Shown one piece after another: positions 40,168 through 51,245 of a stretch of 64,000 nt of DNA. Positions within the stretch are counted from its first letter, which is position 1. Every line of letters begins with the position of its first letter. This DNA comes from Candidatus Sabulitectum silens (GTDB lineage: Bacteria; Fermentibacterota; Fermentibacteria; Fermentibacterales; JCC-6): contig MJAN01000004.1 in NCBI GenBank assembly GCA_001875255.1, positions 62,001-126,000 of the forward strand, in the 5' to 3' direction. The translations under genes and the position numbers were made by a program. A model generated the notes under the pieces. It was not told the origin of the DNA. It ran no database searches and was given only the letters and a program-made list of their open reading frames with translations.

Positions 40168-40276
40168 GAAACCTCCGTTATTTTTTTCTTTTCAGGCTTC
40201 ACAGGGTGCATAATACTAATATGCATACAGGGTGTAAACGGTTTGGGCTTTATGGCCCTTGTTGTATATTCCTCCC

Positions 40277-40684
40277 ATGGCAATTCTATCGGTTTTTCTT
40301 GCGGCTGTCTGCGCCCTGGCCGGGACCGGGGCTGTGGACACCGACACATTCTGCTCAGTGGACAGGGAGATAGCTGGTCTCATGGATTCCTGGATCGCCC
40401 TTCCACAGGAGGATACCGGCGGTCTTCTCACCGCGGGCATAGCCCTCATGAGGGCAGAAGCCGCATACACATCCGCCGTTTCCATGGACACAGGCGATCT
40501 CCCGGAAGAGGTCGCCCGCCGCTGGTCCGGTTACCTTAAGGCCTCGGCGGACTGCATATGTACATTCAGAATGGCCCTTTCCAGCGCCGGGAACCCCGGC
40601 ACCGAAGATATCCTGATAGCTTCCTTCACCAGGTGGGAAACCAGCGGTGAGGATTTTTTGAACTCAGTTCAATCCACGAGGTAA
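40277..40684 (+). CDS. Small secreted helical protein, no family recognised
   Basis: An intact protein of 135 residues: signal peptide ([18 protein letters not shown]), then amphipathic helices ([49 protein letters not shown]). No clear ribosome site precedes ATG 40277. It ends 5 bases before pdxS and may share its transcript. Function unknown. Confidence 0.55.
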   Translation: MAILSVFLAAVCALAGTGAVDTDTFCSVDREIAGLMDSWIALPQEDTGGLLTAGIALMRAEAAYTSAVSMDTGDLPEEVARRWSGYLKASADCICTFRMALSSAGNPGTEDILIASFTRWETSGEDFLNSVQSTR

Positions 40685-40689
40685 TAATT

Positions 40690-41583
40690 ATGAGTTTTGT
40701 GCGCGATGAAGGTACATGGAAAGTCAAAACAGGCCACGCCCGTATGCTCAAGGGCGGGGTCATCATGGATGTGGTCAACGCCGAACAGGCGAAAATTGCT
40801 GAAGATGCCGGTGCTGTGGCGGTTATGGCCCTTGAACGTGTCCCGGCGGACATAAGGGCCCAGGGCGGCGTCGCCAGGATGTCCGATCCCGACATGATAA
40901 GGGGCATTCAGAAGGCGGTTACCATTCCGGTAATGGCAAAGTGCAGGATCGGGCACTTCGTCGAGGCCCAGGTCCTGGAAGCCCTTGAGATCGATTTCAT
41001 AGACGAATCCGAGGTCCTCACCCCGGCGGACGAGGCAAACCATGTGAACAAGTGGGATTTCAAGGTCCCCTTCGTCTGCGGAGCAACGGTTCTCGCGGAA
41101 GCCCTCCGCCGTATCGCTGAAGGGGCGGCAATGATCAGGACCAAGGGCGAGGCGGGAACAGGCAATGTGATCGAGGCCGTCCGCCACGCCAGATCGGTGC
41201 TGGGGGATATCAGGAAACTGCAGGCTACACCCTTCGAGGAGCTCATGTCCCTGTCGAAGAACATGGGTGCCCCCTACGAGCTTGTAAAATATGTCCACGA
41301 GAACGGCAGCCTTCCCGTTGTGAACTTCGCAGCCGGTGGTGTGGCCACCCCCGCCGACGCGGCTCTCATGATGCAGCTTGGCGTCGACGGAGTGTTCGTG
41401 GGCAGCGGTATCTTCAAGAGCGGGAATCCCTCGGTCCGGGCAAAGGCAATAGTGGAGGCGGTGAGCCAGTTCGACAAACCCGATGTGATCGCCAGGGTAA
41501 GCGCAGGTCTGGGCGAAGCCATGGTGGGAATAAACATCTCCGACATCCCGGATAACCAGAAGATGGCCCAGCGGGGCTGGTAG
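40690..41583 (+). CDS. pdxS: PLP synthase, synthase subunit
   Basis: An intact 297-residue TIM-barrel protein. Catalytic regions are [42 protein letters not shown] (Lys/Asp network), [23 protein letters not shown] and [30 protein letters not shown]. It builds pyridoxal 5'-phosphate from ribose-5-phosphate, glyceraldehyde-3-phosphate and ammonia. The stop overlaps the GTG of pdxT. Confidence 0.98.
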   Translation: MSFVRDEGTWKVKTGHARMLKGGVIMDVVNAEQAKIAEDAGAVAVMALERVPADIRAQGGVARMSDPDMIRGIQKAVTIPVMAKCRIGHFVEAQVLEALEIDFIDESEVLTPADEANHVNKWDFKVPFVCGATVLAEALRRIAEGAAMIRTKGEAGTGNVIEAVRHARSVLGDIRKLQATPFEELMSLSKNMGAPYELVKYVHENGSLPVVNFAAGGVATPADAALMMQLGVDGVFVGSGIFKSGNPSVRAKAIVEAVSQFDKPDVIARVSAGLGEAMVGINISDIPDNQKMAQRGW

Positions 41584-42171
41584 TGAAACCCGTCATCGGT
41601 GTTCTTGCCCTTCAGGGCGGAGTTCGCGAGCATGTGAACATGCTGGTTTCCATAGGCTGTGAAACCCGGGAGGTCCGTCTTCCCGGGCATCTTTCCAAAA
41701 TAGAGGCCCTTCTCATTCCCGGCGGCGAATCCACCGCCCTGATAAAACTCCTCAGGCGCTGGGATCTGGTGGAGCCTGTGAGGGAAATGGTCCTCGATGG
41801 ACTGCCCGTCTGGGGTACATGCGCCGGTTCCATACTCCTCGCAGGGGATGTAACCGAGAAGGAACACGACGTGATGCAGGACACCCTTAACCTTGCTCCG
41901 GTCCGGGCGGTCAGGAACAGCTTCGGCAGGCAGGTTGCCAGTTTCCAGGAAGACCTCACCGTTGAGGGGCTTTCTGAAACATACCCCGGTGTCTTCATAA
42001 GGCTCCCCTTCTGATACCCCTGGATCCCGGGGTTCAGGTCCTTTCCTCGGTAAGGAGGGTGCGGTGTTCCTCCGCTACAGGAATGTCTGGCTGGCAAGCT
42101 TCCACCCGGAGCTCACCGACGATGCAAGGATACACAGCCTGTTCCTGAGGGAATCCGGAATTGGGTCTTAA
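41583..42171 (+). CDS. pdxT: PLP synthase, glutaminase subunit, frameshifted
   Basis: About 196 residues, class I glutaminase. Motifs: IGVLALQGGVREH, LIPGGESTALIKLL, the nucleophile elbow WGTCAGSILLA (Cys80), and the His-Glu pair ASFHPELTDD near the end. It supplies ammonia to PdxS. The frame breaks between about 41995 and 42060 after VFIRLPF; restoring it gives a stop at 42171. GTG 41583 overlaps the pdxS stop. The stop overlaps the next start. Confidence 0.95.
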
Positions 42172-43023
42172 ACCCGATACGGAATGCAGGGAATGCTTCA
42201 GAAGGGGTTTCACCGACTATGTCACCAGGGCGGGGCTCTCCACCGGGAACTACGACGAGTTCATAAGGCTGGTGGACGGAAACCTTGACAGGGACTGCCC
42301 GCCCCCAATTGCCGGAGCCGATTCATGGGCGCTTCTCAGAAGGATCTCACTGACGGGTTCCGACATCTTCCTGGAGGAGAAAAGGGATTTCACCAGGAAG
42401 ATGCTTTCGGTATACCCCGTGATAAAGGACCGGTACATGAACGGTCCGGAACCGGCGAAACGGGCCCTTGGAGCCGCCACCTGGTGCAACCTGCTGGATG
42501 TGGGCCAGGGAAGGCCCCTCCCTGAGCCGGAAGAACTGATGAGGATCTTCGATGATCCTCTGGAAATGGACGAAAGGAACGGTTTTCTGGAAGGGCTCCG
42601 GGGGGCAGGGACTCTGCTCGTTCTGGGGGACAACGCCGGTGAAACGGTAATGGACAGGTTGTTCCTGGAACTCAGCGGCTTCACTGGAGAGCGGTACTAC
42701 ATGACAAGGGCAGAACCGGTGATGAACGATGCGGTAATGGAGGATGCCCTGGCGGCGGGGCTGGACAGCCAGGCTGCTCTGCTGTCCAGCGGCACGGATT
42801 TACCGGCGGTGGTGCCCGACCTCCTCAGCGGAAGGCCCCTTGAAGTTTTCTCGAAAGCTGATATTGTTCTCGCAAAGGGCCAGGGAAACCTGGAGGGTCT
42901 TTTCGGCCTCGGCGACCAGAGGGTGTATCATTCATTCGTGGTGAAATGCCCCGTGGTCTCCAGAGCCACCGGCGCGTCCATGGGAAGCGCGGTTTCAGCC
43001 GCTTTGCGAAGGGGGAGGAATAG
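42161..43023 (+). CDS. DUF89 / ARMT1-type damage-control phosphatase, frameshift at end
   Basis: About 287 residues. N-terminal CRECFRRGF is the cysteine-bearing start of the prokaryotic DUF89 group; metal and phosphate motifs are LVLGDNAGETVMDRLF and KADIVLAKGQGNLEGL. DUF89 proteins are metal-dependent phosphatases acting on damaged phospho-metabolites; a link to PLP precursor repair is suggested by its overlap with pdxT. TTG 42161 overlaps the pdxT end by 11 bases. One missing base near 42990 alters the last residues; repaired, it ends in FAKGEE at TAG 43021-43023. Confidence 0.82.
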
Positions 43024-43435
43024 ATGCCCATATACGAGTATTTCTGCAGGGAGTGCAACACCATATTCCAGTTTCTCATGAGGGGGACCGCAGCGAAGGT
43101 GAGCTGAAGTGCCCCAGGTGTTCCGGGGCGGCCTGAGAAGGGTCATGAGCACCTTCTCCACAACCTCTTCCAGGAGCAGATCCGACGACGACATGGCCGC
43201 TGACCTGGCGGACATCGACGAGAACGATCCCAGGTCCATGGCGAAGGCCGTTCGAAAAATGGCCGATGAAATGGGTGAAGACCTGGGCCCCGAGCTGGAA
43301 CACGCCCTGAACAGGCTCGAGGCCGGGGAAGACCCTGAAAAGATAGAACAGGAGCTCGAGGAAATGGGCTTCGGCGAGGGTGAAATGTCTGGGATGGGCG
43401 CCCCGGGCCCCTCCAGGGACCCGGGCCTGTACTGA
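43024..43435 (+). CDS. FmdB-type zinc ribbon protein with acidic tail, frameshifted
   Basis: About 138 residues. The zinc ribbon is MPIYEYFCRECNTIF, then KCPRCSGAGLRRVMS after restoring bases near 43085 and 43130 (C-x2-C twice). An acidic helical extension follows (RKMADEMGEDLGPELEHAL, EDPEKIEQELEEMGFGEG), longer than in minimal FmdB proteins. The ATG directly follows the stop of the DUF89 gene. The role of the family (putative regulator) is not established. It converges with thi4. Confidence 0.78.
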
Positions 43436-43441
43436 CCGCAG

Positions 43442-44194
43442 TCAGCTCCCCAGGGATCTCTCCATTTCCAAGGCTGCCTTCTCTCCCGAGAGAAGCATGC
43501 CCCCGAAGATCGGTCCCATCCTGTTCCCCCGCCATGGGCGCAAGCGCTCATTCCGCTTACGAACAGCCCCGGATGAACCTCACCTGTATACTCCAGAGTG
43601 TGCTTCTCCCCTTCTATCACATTCAGGCTTCGCTCTCCCGGCACGGAAAGTTCCTTTCTGTTCCTTGCGGCGAACTTCGACACAATGAAAGCAGGGTGGC
43701 CGGTGGCGTCCAGAACACACTGTGCTTCAGCCATGAGCGGGTCGATGTACATGCCCAGTTTCAGGGCGGGGGTCCAGTTTATGACCACCCCGTTCACCCT
43801 GTCCTGAGGGTCCACGCTCACGTCCTCCACGGTGGTGCAGTTAAATATCCTCACGCCGGCGTTGCAGGCCCTTGAAATGAGAGCAGAAGTGGCCTGAACG
43901 GAATCCGCCAGATATCCGGCCCCGTTTCCCCGGCGCAGTCTGATTCCGCTCTTCTCGCTATCTCCGCGGCATTCTCCTCTATAACGATGGAGTTGAACAT
44001 CATTGCTCCCCCACATGCCGCCCCGGGGCGAGGTCCTTTTCGTAGAGATTAACGGAGAATCCCCTTTCCGCAAGGGCAGCCGCAGCCACCAGCCCGGATG
44101 GACCTCCTCCGGCCACGGCGGCGTCCGCCTGAAAAGAGCTTATGAGCTTTTCATGATAGTCCCTGGTAATTGCCTGGGATACCTGGTGTTCCAT
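43442..44194 (-). CDS. thi4: Thi4-type thiazole synthase with Tyr at the Cys/His position, frameshifted
   Basis: About 252 residues. FAD/NAD fold start DAAVAGGGPSGLVAAAALAE, then GGGMWGGAMMFN after restoring two G, GYLADSVQATSALISRA, VINWTPALKLGMYIDPLM, VLDATGHPAF and RMGPIFGGMLLSGEKAAL. It makes the thiazole precursor of thiamine from NAD and glycine. The residue equivalent to yeast Cys205 (His in archaeal enzymes) is Tyr here (GMYIDP), in a segment with a steady frame. Breaks lie near 44030, 44020, 43970 and 43535. ATG 44194 has GGAGG, and a TPP riboswitch lies upstream. Confidence 0.9.
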
Positions 44195-44253
44195 TATGGC
44201 ACCTCCGGTTCTCACCGGAAAAGGCCGCGGAGTGAAGATCCGATCATTATGAT

Positions 44254-44332
44254 GAGCTTCCCTACGCCGGCATTATCCGGATCAGGTTCTACGGGTGTGT
44301 TCTCAGCCGCCTCTGTGGCAGCACCCCGATGG
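44254..44332 (-). promoter_or_regulatory. TPP riboswitch (THI element)
   Basis: Read on the minus strand, the conserved core is complete: GGGGTGC, GGCTGAGA, ACACCC, GAACCTGATCCGGATAATG and CCGGCGTAGGGAAG. It lies about 60 bases before the thi4 start. Between them, CCGGT/ACCGG (44205-44218) forms a hairpin that reaches into the GGAGG ribosome site, which fits control of translation by TPP. Confidence 0.95.
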
Positions 44333-44339
44333 TGAAACG

Positions 44340-45876
44340 CTAGTTGATTATGCCTTCCCTGACAAGCCTTGCTATGGCTTCGATGTCCGGGGCGAAATAC
44401 CTGTCGGTATCCATGGGGGAAAAACGCTGGAGACCCTTTCGAAGGTCCTGGAGGTTCCTCCTCCCATTTTCCCCCTGTTCAGGAACCTGTGGGCCTGGAC
44501 CGCCGCGGCCAGCTCGGTGGCAAGGACATGAACGGTGTTGTGAACTATCTCCCGTGCCTGTCTGGCGGCGGTGGTTCCCATGCTCACATGGTCCTCCTGG
44601 GCACCGCTGACGGAGATGCTGTCCACGCTGGCCGGGTGGGCGAGCACCTTGTTCTCGCTAACAAGGGAAGCAGCGGTGTACTGGGCGATCATCAGACCGG
44701 AGTTGGTCCCGGGAGACCTGGATAGAAAGGCGGGCAGACCGCTGAGGTCAGGGTTGAGAAGCCTTTCTGTGCGCCTCTCCGAGATGTTTCCCAGCTCGGC
44801 AACGGCTATCTTCAGGTGGTCCGCCACAAGGGCAATGGGCTGTCCGTGGAAATTGCCGCCGCTCACCGCCCTGCCGTCCTCCATGAGGAGTGGATTGTCC
44901 GTTGCTGCCCTGAGTTCCCTTTCCACAACTTCCCTTATGTAGACAAGGGCATCCCTGGAGGCACCGTGAACCTGGGGTGTGCAGCGGAGGGAATAGGCAT
45001 CCTGCACCTTGCCGCAGGAGGGATGACTGTGTACGATCTCAGAACCCAGGAGGTGGGTCCGTATCCTCTCAGCGGAGATCCCGGCCCCGGGATGGGGCCT
45101 GAGCCCGATCAGTTCCGGATCCAGGGCTGCATCGGTCCCCAGAAGGGCCTCAAGTGTTATGGCCGCGGCGGCATCGGCGGCGGTCATGAGGTTTTCCGCT
45201 ATCAGCAGGGCCGCTGAGATCACCGCAGTCATGGCCTGTGTCCCGTTGATAAGGGCAAGACCCTCCTTGGCCATGAGTTCCACCGGCTGAATTCCCAGCA
45301 GTTCCAGGGCCTCGGAGCCTGTAATGATGTTCCCCTCGGGGTCGAAGCATTCCCCCTCCCCCAGAATGGGCAGGCACATGTGGGCAAGGGGTGCCAGGTC
45401 GCCGGAGGCGCCAAGTGAACCCCTGCAGGGAACAACCGGTGTAAAACCGCTGTTGCCCAGCCGGGTAAGGGCATTTACCGTTTCCATCCTAATGCCGCTT
45501 CGTCCCATGGCCAGTGAGGTTACCCTCAGGAAGATCATTACCCGGACGATCTCCGGAGGAGGGGCTCTCCGGTGGCGCAGGCGTGGCTCAGAAGGAGGTT
45601 CCTCTGGAGCAGTGCCAGTTCATCCCGGGGAATCAGTGTTCCCGCAAGCCTTCCAAACCCGGTGTTGACCCCGTAAATAGGTCTGCCGGAGTCAAGAAGG
45701 GAGTTTATCTTCTCCCTTCCAGCGAGGATAGCGGATACCGCCTCTTCACCGATGGTGAACTCGGCTCCGTCGAGCACAGCGGCTACCTGCTCCAGAGAGG
45801 TTCCGCGGGGATCTATTTCAACAGAAGGGGACATCATTACCTCCATAATGGTGAGCGCCGACGGCACTGTTTTCAT
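44340..45876 (-). CDS. hutH: Histidine ammonia-lyase, frameshifted
   Basis: About 512 residues. The MIO cofactor triad Ala-Ser-Gly is in RGSLGASGDLAPLAH (around residue 158); YGVNTGFGRLA, NPLLMEDGRAVSGGNFHGQP and SRSPGTNSGLMIAQYTAA are further signatures. It turns histidine into urocanate and ammonia. Breaks near 45550 (EPLLPEIVRVMIFLRVTS after repair) and 44440 (repaired end YFAPDIEAIARLVREGIIN). No hutU or hutI is in the window; ftcD at the right edge could belong to the same pathway. Its stop lies 8 bases from the riboswitch. Confidence 0.94.
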
Positions 45877-45939
45877 CAGCGGGAAATATACAAGATACCC
45901 GGGGATACCTTATCACAATGCCCATGCGTCAAACTGACA

Positions 45940-45987
45940 CATGGGAAGGAAGGGAGGTGTCCGGGTAAATCCATCCTTCCTGCCATG
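45940..45987. repeat. Imperfect inverted repeat upstream of groES
   Basis: CATGG (45940-45944) pairs with CCATG (45983-45987) and AGGAAGG (45947-45953) with CCTTCCT (45975-45981), enclosing a 21-base loop, in the 266-base interval between hutH and groES. It is not the CIRCE element. It could be a leader hairpin or chance. The rest of the interval (45877-46142) holds the divergent promoters, which I cannot define; AAGGAG at 46132-46137 is the groES ribosome site. Confidence 0.35.
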
Positions 45988-46142
45988 CGGTGCTTTTCTG
46001 CCGGTTGCACAGCAAGTTAGTGATGATCATGCCGGGGTCATTTTTAGTGGCATAATCCTTGCTTACAGGATAAACGCCGAATTGTGAAGTGAAGCAAGTC
46101 GCATTTGCCAGTATCAGTATTCCTCTTTGAAAGGAGAAAAAA

Positions 46143-48090
<1,948 letters not shown>

Positions 48091-48100
48091 TCCCTTCCCG

Positions 48101-48131
48101 GGCCCCGGCAAACCTGCCGGGGCCTTTTTTT
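48101..48131 (+). terminator. Rho-independent terminator of groESL
   Basis: A perfect 10-bp stem, GGCCCCGGCA (48101-48110) with TGCCGGGGCC (48115-48124), a 4-base loop, then seven T (48125-48131). It begins 10 bases after the groEL stop. Confidence 0.95.
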
Positions 48132-48200
48132 ACCCGGGCGAAGCATCCGTAAATTTGACAAATAGATTGTGTATTTTGTTGCTTCACAAATTGTTATGTA

Positions 48201-48281
48201 GTATCAGGCTTTGACCGAGAAACCCACTTAAGGAAAGAGCCCCGATAATAATCCGGGGCTCTTCTATTTAGGGCCTGATAC
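48201..48281. ncRNA. Nested-stem structured element between groEL and the FHA-TonB gene
   Basis: An outer perfect 9-bp inverted repeat, GTATCAGGC (48201-48209) with GCCTGATAC (48273-48281), encloses a second perfect 9-bp stem, AGAGCCCCG (48236-48244) with CGGGGCTCT (48254-48262). The inner stem, read on the minus strand with TTTCC after it, can serve as terminator of the gene ending at 48294. The outer stem is not needed for that. Transcription is not shown. Confidence 0.4.
48236..48262 (-). terminator. Terminator hairpin of the TolQR/FHA-TonB operon
   Basis: A 9-bp perfect stem with an 8-base loop, 32 bases after the stop at 48294, followed on the minus strand by TTTCCTTAAG. The mirror strand has CTTCTATTT, so it could act in both directions. 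Confidence 0.65.
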
Positions 48282-48293
48282 CTGGACGGCCTT

Positions 48294-50146
48294 CTACTGG
48301 GGAGGCACGAGGCTGAAGGGTACCGTAACCGGGAGGTTCGCGGTCTGCTCGGGTGCGGGGCCGAAGTTAAGCCCCTGCACTGCGGAGGTTACCGTTCCCT
48401 GAAGACCGGACAGTGCCCCCGGGGCGCTCACGGAAACCCCGGTAACAGAACCGCTGGGGGTTATGGAGAAGTTGATCGTTATGGTTCCAGCTGCTCCGGG
48501 ATTGGTTCGAAGAAGACTCTCGTAGGCGGTCTGGACACGCATCTTGATAACATTGATACGACGCCTTATCTCGCTCATGTTCCTGTATCCAAGATCAATG
48601 GCCTCACCGGAGGCACTGGCGCTGAAGGTGACCTGGGCGGCCTGGTGAGCGGCCTGCATATCGCTGGAACTCACCGTTTCAGCCGAAGCGGCTACACCGC
48701 CTCCACCGCCGGCAAGACCAGCAAGACCACCGGATCCGCCTCCTCCCGCACCTGCTATAAGGGCGTCGCCGGTCTGCCCCGAGGCAAGGCCTGCGCCGGA
48801 TGCCGCGGCGGACTGAAGGTCGCCAATGAACCCGCCTCCGCCACCCGCCGCACCGGTTCCGTAGGCGGCAAAACCAATGCTGCTGAGAACATCGCTTGCT
48901 GCGTCGGCTCCCTCGGCGGCGCCACCCCCCGCCGGGGCGTCGGTTCCGCCCTCCGACCCCCGATGTCTGGACATCGGCAACGGGCATGTCGCTGATTATC
49001 TCCTCGCCAAGCCCCGCCTCGGCGGCGGGGGGCGTTTCAGAGAGCTGGGCAACCTTGCGCTGGGGGCGTTCCTGAGCATCTGGGCTTTGGATTCCTTTAT
49101 CTCTGTAATGAGACGGTCGGTAACGGCTCCCATGAGTATGGCCGCCGCAAGACCGATTCCCAGAATCAGCTTGAACTTGTCGTTCTCGTTCTTGGACACA
49201 TGGAAGGTAACCTGTTCATGGGGCCTGCAGGCGAAGGAATCCCACTTGTAGTAGGCGGGCTTCGGAGGCTCTTTCTTGACCGGCTTCGGTTTGGGCTTGG
49301 GTTTCAGCACCTCCGGGGGAGGTTCGGCGAAGCCAAAGAATACTTCCGTATTACCTATGGTGAAAACTCCTGAAACATTCCGGTCGAAGACCCATATATA
49401 AGGCTCTCCCGGTTTCTCCTGCTTCAGAAGGTTCCTTTCGATGAGCGTGGAAAAGGGGATCACGCTGCCCTTGACCTCCACACCGCCTTTGATCTGGGGA
49501 AGGAGCCTGAGAATGTACTTGTTGCCCTTTTCCGGCTCCAGGAGGGTATGAATACGGGGCAGGTCTTCACCGCCCACTGATACTGTGTTATAATCAGCCT
49601 TTCCGATGGTCATTATTCCGGCATTGGGAAATACTTCCTTCCTTCCACCGGGCTCTTCCACCACCAGTTTCAGCATTCTCTTATCCGGGACGAACTCTTC
49701 CTTTATCTCGGGAACCGGTTCGGGCTTCTTCTTTGGTTCGGGTTTTTCTCAGCGGCTTTCGGCGGGTCTATGAAGCCGAAGTGAATGACGAAGGGACCTG
49801 CGTTGACCATGCCCTGATCGCCATAGTTCACTTTCAGAAGGTAGTGTCCGTTCTCGTCGGTGCTGAATATTCCCAGCCCCTTGAGGTCGCTGAACTTGAG
49901 CTTTGAACCGTTGGCGGAGGTGACCTGGGCATCCATGGAATCGGAAAGCCGCATCTCCCATGACTGGCCATCGGAGGCTTTCCTTATGAAAACCAGGCTG
50001 TCCGGTATTCCGGCACCCTCCACCGCTATGTTGTTGTTGTAGCCGGAGCCAAGGGTAACTTCCTTGTCGCCGGGGATGAGCTTGGTTACTACCTTGCCCT
50101 CCCGCATGGCCGCTATAGCAAGGACCTTTTTCACATTCGCCACCAT
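48294..50146 (-). CDS. Tandem FHA-like, single-pass, Gly-rich protein with AgmX/TonB-like C-terminus, frameshifted
   Basis: About 618 residues. Two FHA-like beta domains (VTLGSGYNNNIAVEGAG; FPNAGIMTIGKADYNTVSVG), a Lys-Pro linker (KPKPKPVKKEPPKP), one membrane helix (LILGIGLAAAILMGAVTD), a Glu/Pro and then Gly-rich periplasmic stretch, and an AgmX/PglI-type C-terminal domain (RRRINVIKMRVQTAYESLLR, TINFSITPSGSVTGVSVS). Breaks near 49748 (A5 for A6), 49050 and 48965 separate the parts as written. It follows two TolR genes by TGATG overlap. The layout matches GltG/GltJ-like proteins that couple an inner-membrane motor to the periplasm. Confidence 0.82.
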
Positions 50147-50688
50147 CAGGACCCACCGCCTTCCAGTTCTTCGGTCTTGATGACGGCCAGGTTCTGACCC
50201 ACGTACCCAGCCTCGGAACAGCTGGCCATCACCCTCTGAAGAAGAATCGCCGGGATACCCACATCACCCTGGATGTTGATCTTGGTTTCCTCTTCGGTAA
50301 TGGTACCCCTGGTCAGCCTGGAATATTCCAAATGGTCTGTAAGCCTTATCACCAGCTCGGGAATGGCGTTACCCGATGAAAGGAGTTCTTCGTTCACCTG
50401 GACCACCGGTTCGCCGTCAACGACGATCACCGATGAGTTGACCTGAATCTCAAGCTTCAGTTCGGCACTTTTCTCCACCCTTGCCTTGGGCAGTATCAGC
50501 TCATCGCTCAGCGTTACTAGCTGTCCCTCGGCTGAATAGCTTTTCAGAAGGAAGACAAGGAGAATGGTGAACATGTCGATCATGGATGTGAGGTTCAGTG
50601 ACACTTTTTTGTCTTTTCCCCTGGTTACTGCCACCGATTTGCCGAAACCAAGGAGAAGTGGGACCTTGCGTTTGGAGGGAGCGCTCAT
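50146..50688 (-). CDS. ExbD/TolR-family protein (second copy)
   Basis: An intact 180-residue protein. One membrane helix near residues 30-50 has the family Asp (LNLTSMIDMFTILLVFLL, SMID), then a periplasmic alpha/beta domain with VIVVDGEPVVQ and GIPAILLQRVMASCSEAG. It is a stator-type component working with the TolQ-like protein upstream. Start and stop both use TGATG overlaps. Confidence 0.9.
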   Translation of the reverse strand: MSAPSKRKVPLLLGFGKSVAVTRGKDKKVSLNLTSMIDMFTILLVFLLKSYSAEGQLVTLSDELILPKARVEKSAELKLEIQVNSSVIVVDGEPVVQVNEELLSSGNAIPELVIRLTDHLEYSRLTRGTITEEETKINIQGDVGIPAILLQRVMASCSEAGYVGQNLAVIKTEELEGGGS

Positions 50689-51245
50689 CAGCTGCCACCT
50701 CCCATTGCTGAAGTAACAGAAGCAGTGGGGGCAACCTGGAGGCCCGGCTGATCGAAACCGGCCTCGTTTGCAATGTCAATTGCCATTATGATGTTCTCGT
50801 ATCGCATCTCTTCCACCGTAAGTATGGTGATCTTGTGGAAATCGATCTGGGGATACGCCTCGGTGAGGACATCATATACTTCGGTTATTTTCATGGATAG
50901 CGAGTCCCAGGGAAAGGTAATGATGGTTTCACCGTTCCTCTGCTGTTCCAGAGCGTAGCATACGTGCACACTGCCGCTTGCCGTGCCGATGAACATTTCC
51001 TGTTCGGTCATGATTATCTTCGGCTGCAACCTGTCTTCCTCGGAGCGCATCAGGTTGGCCGTGGCTCCGGCCCCGGCATTGCTGACGCCCTCGGTCTGGG
51101 TCATTTCAATGACCACGACTTCAAGGAAGGTGGCGCTGAAAAGCAGGAACGGGATTATGCAGCAGAAAAGGTTCATCACCGGAAGGAGATCTATCTCCGG
51201 AAGGTGTTTTCCCGTTCTGCTCCGTCCCGATGCCGCCTTCGCCAT
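50688..51245 (-). CDS. ExbD/TolR-family protein (first copy)
   Basis: An intact 185-residue protein. The membrane helix carries the Asp in LPEIDLLPVMNLFCCIIPFL, followed by a periplasmic domain longer than in E. coli TolR (HKITILTVEEMRYENIIMAI) and a Gly-Gly tail. It is quite unlike the second copy, so the motor probably uses two different TolR subunits, as AglQ and AglS do with AglR. It overlaps both neighbours by TGATG. Confidence 0.9.
   Translation of the reverse strand: MAKAASGRSRTGKHLPEIDLLPVMNLFCCIIPFLLFSATFLEVVVIEMTQTEGVSNAGAGATANLMRSEEDRLQPKIIMTEQEMFIGTASGSVHVCYALEQQRNGETIITFPWDSLSMKITEVYDVLTEAYPQIDFHKITILTVEEMRYENIIMAIDIANEAGFDQPGLQVAPTASVTSAMGGGS

Noticed and set aside
45877..46142. 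CIRCE operator upstream of groES
   Set aside because: The TTAGCACTC-N9-GAGTGCTAA pattern is not present in the interval; the inverted repeat at 45940-45987 has a different sequence and spacing.
48155..48200. Promoter for a small RNA after groEL (TTGACA at 48155-48160)
   Set aside because: No -10 hexamer is found at 16-18 bases spacing, so the match alone is not convincing.
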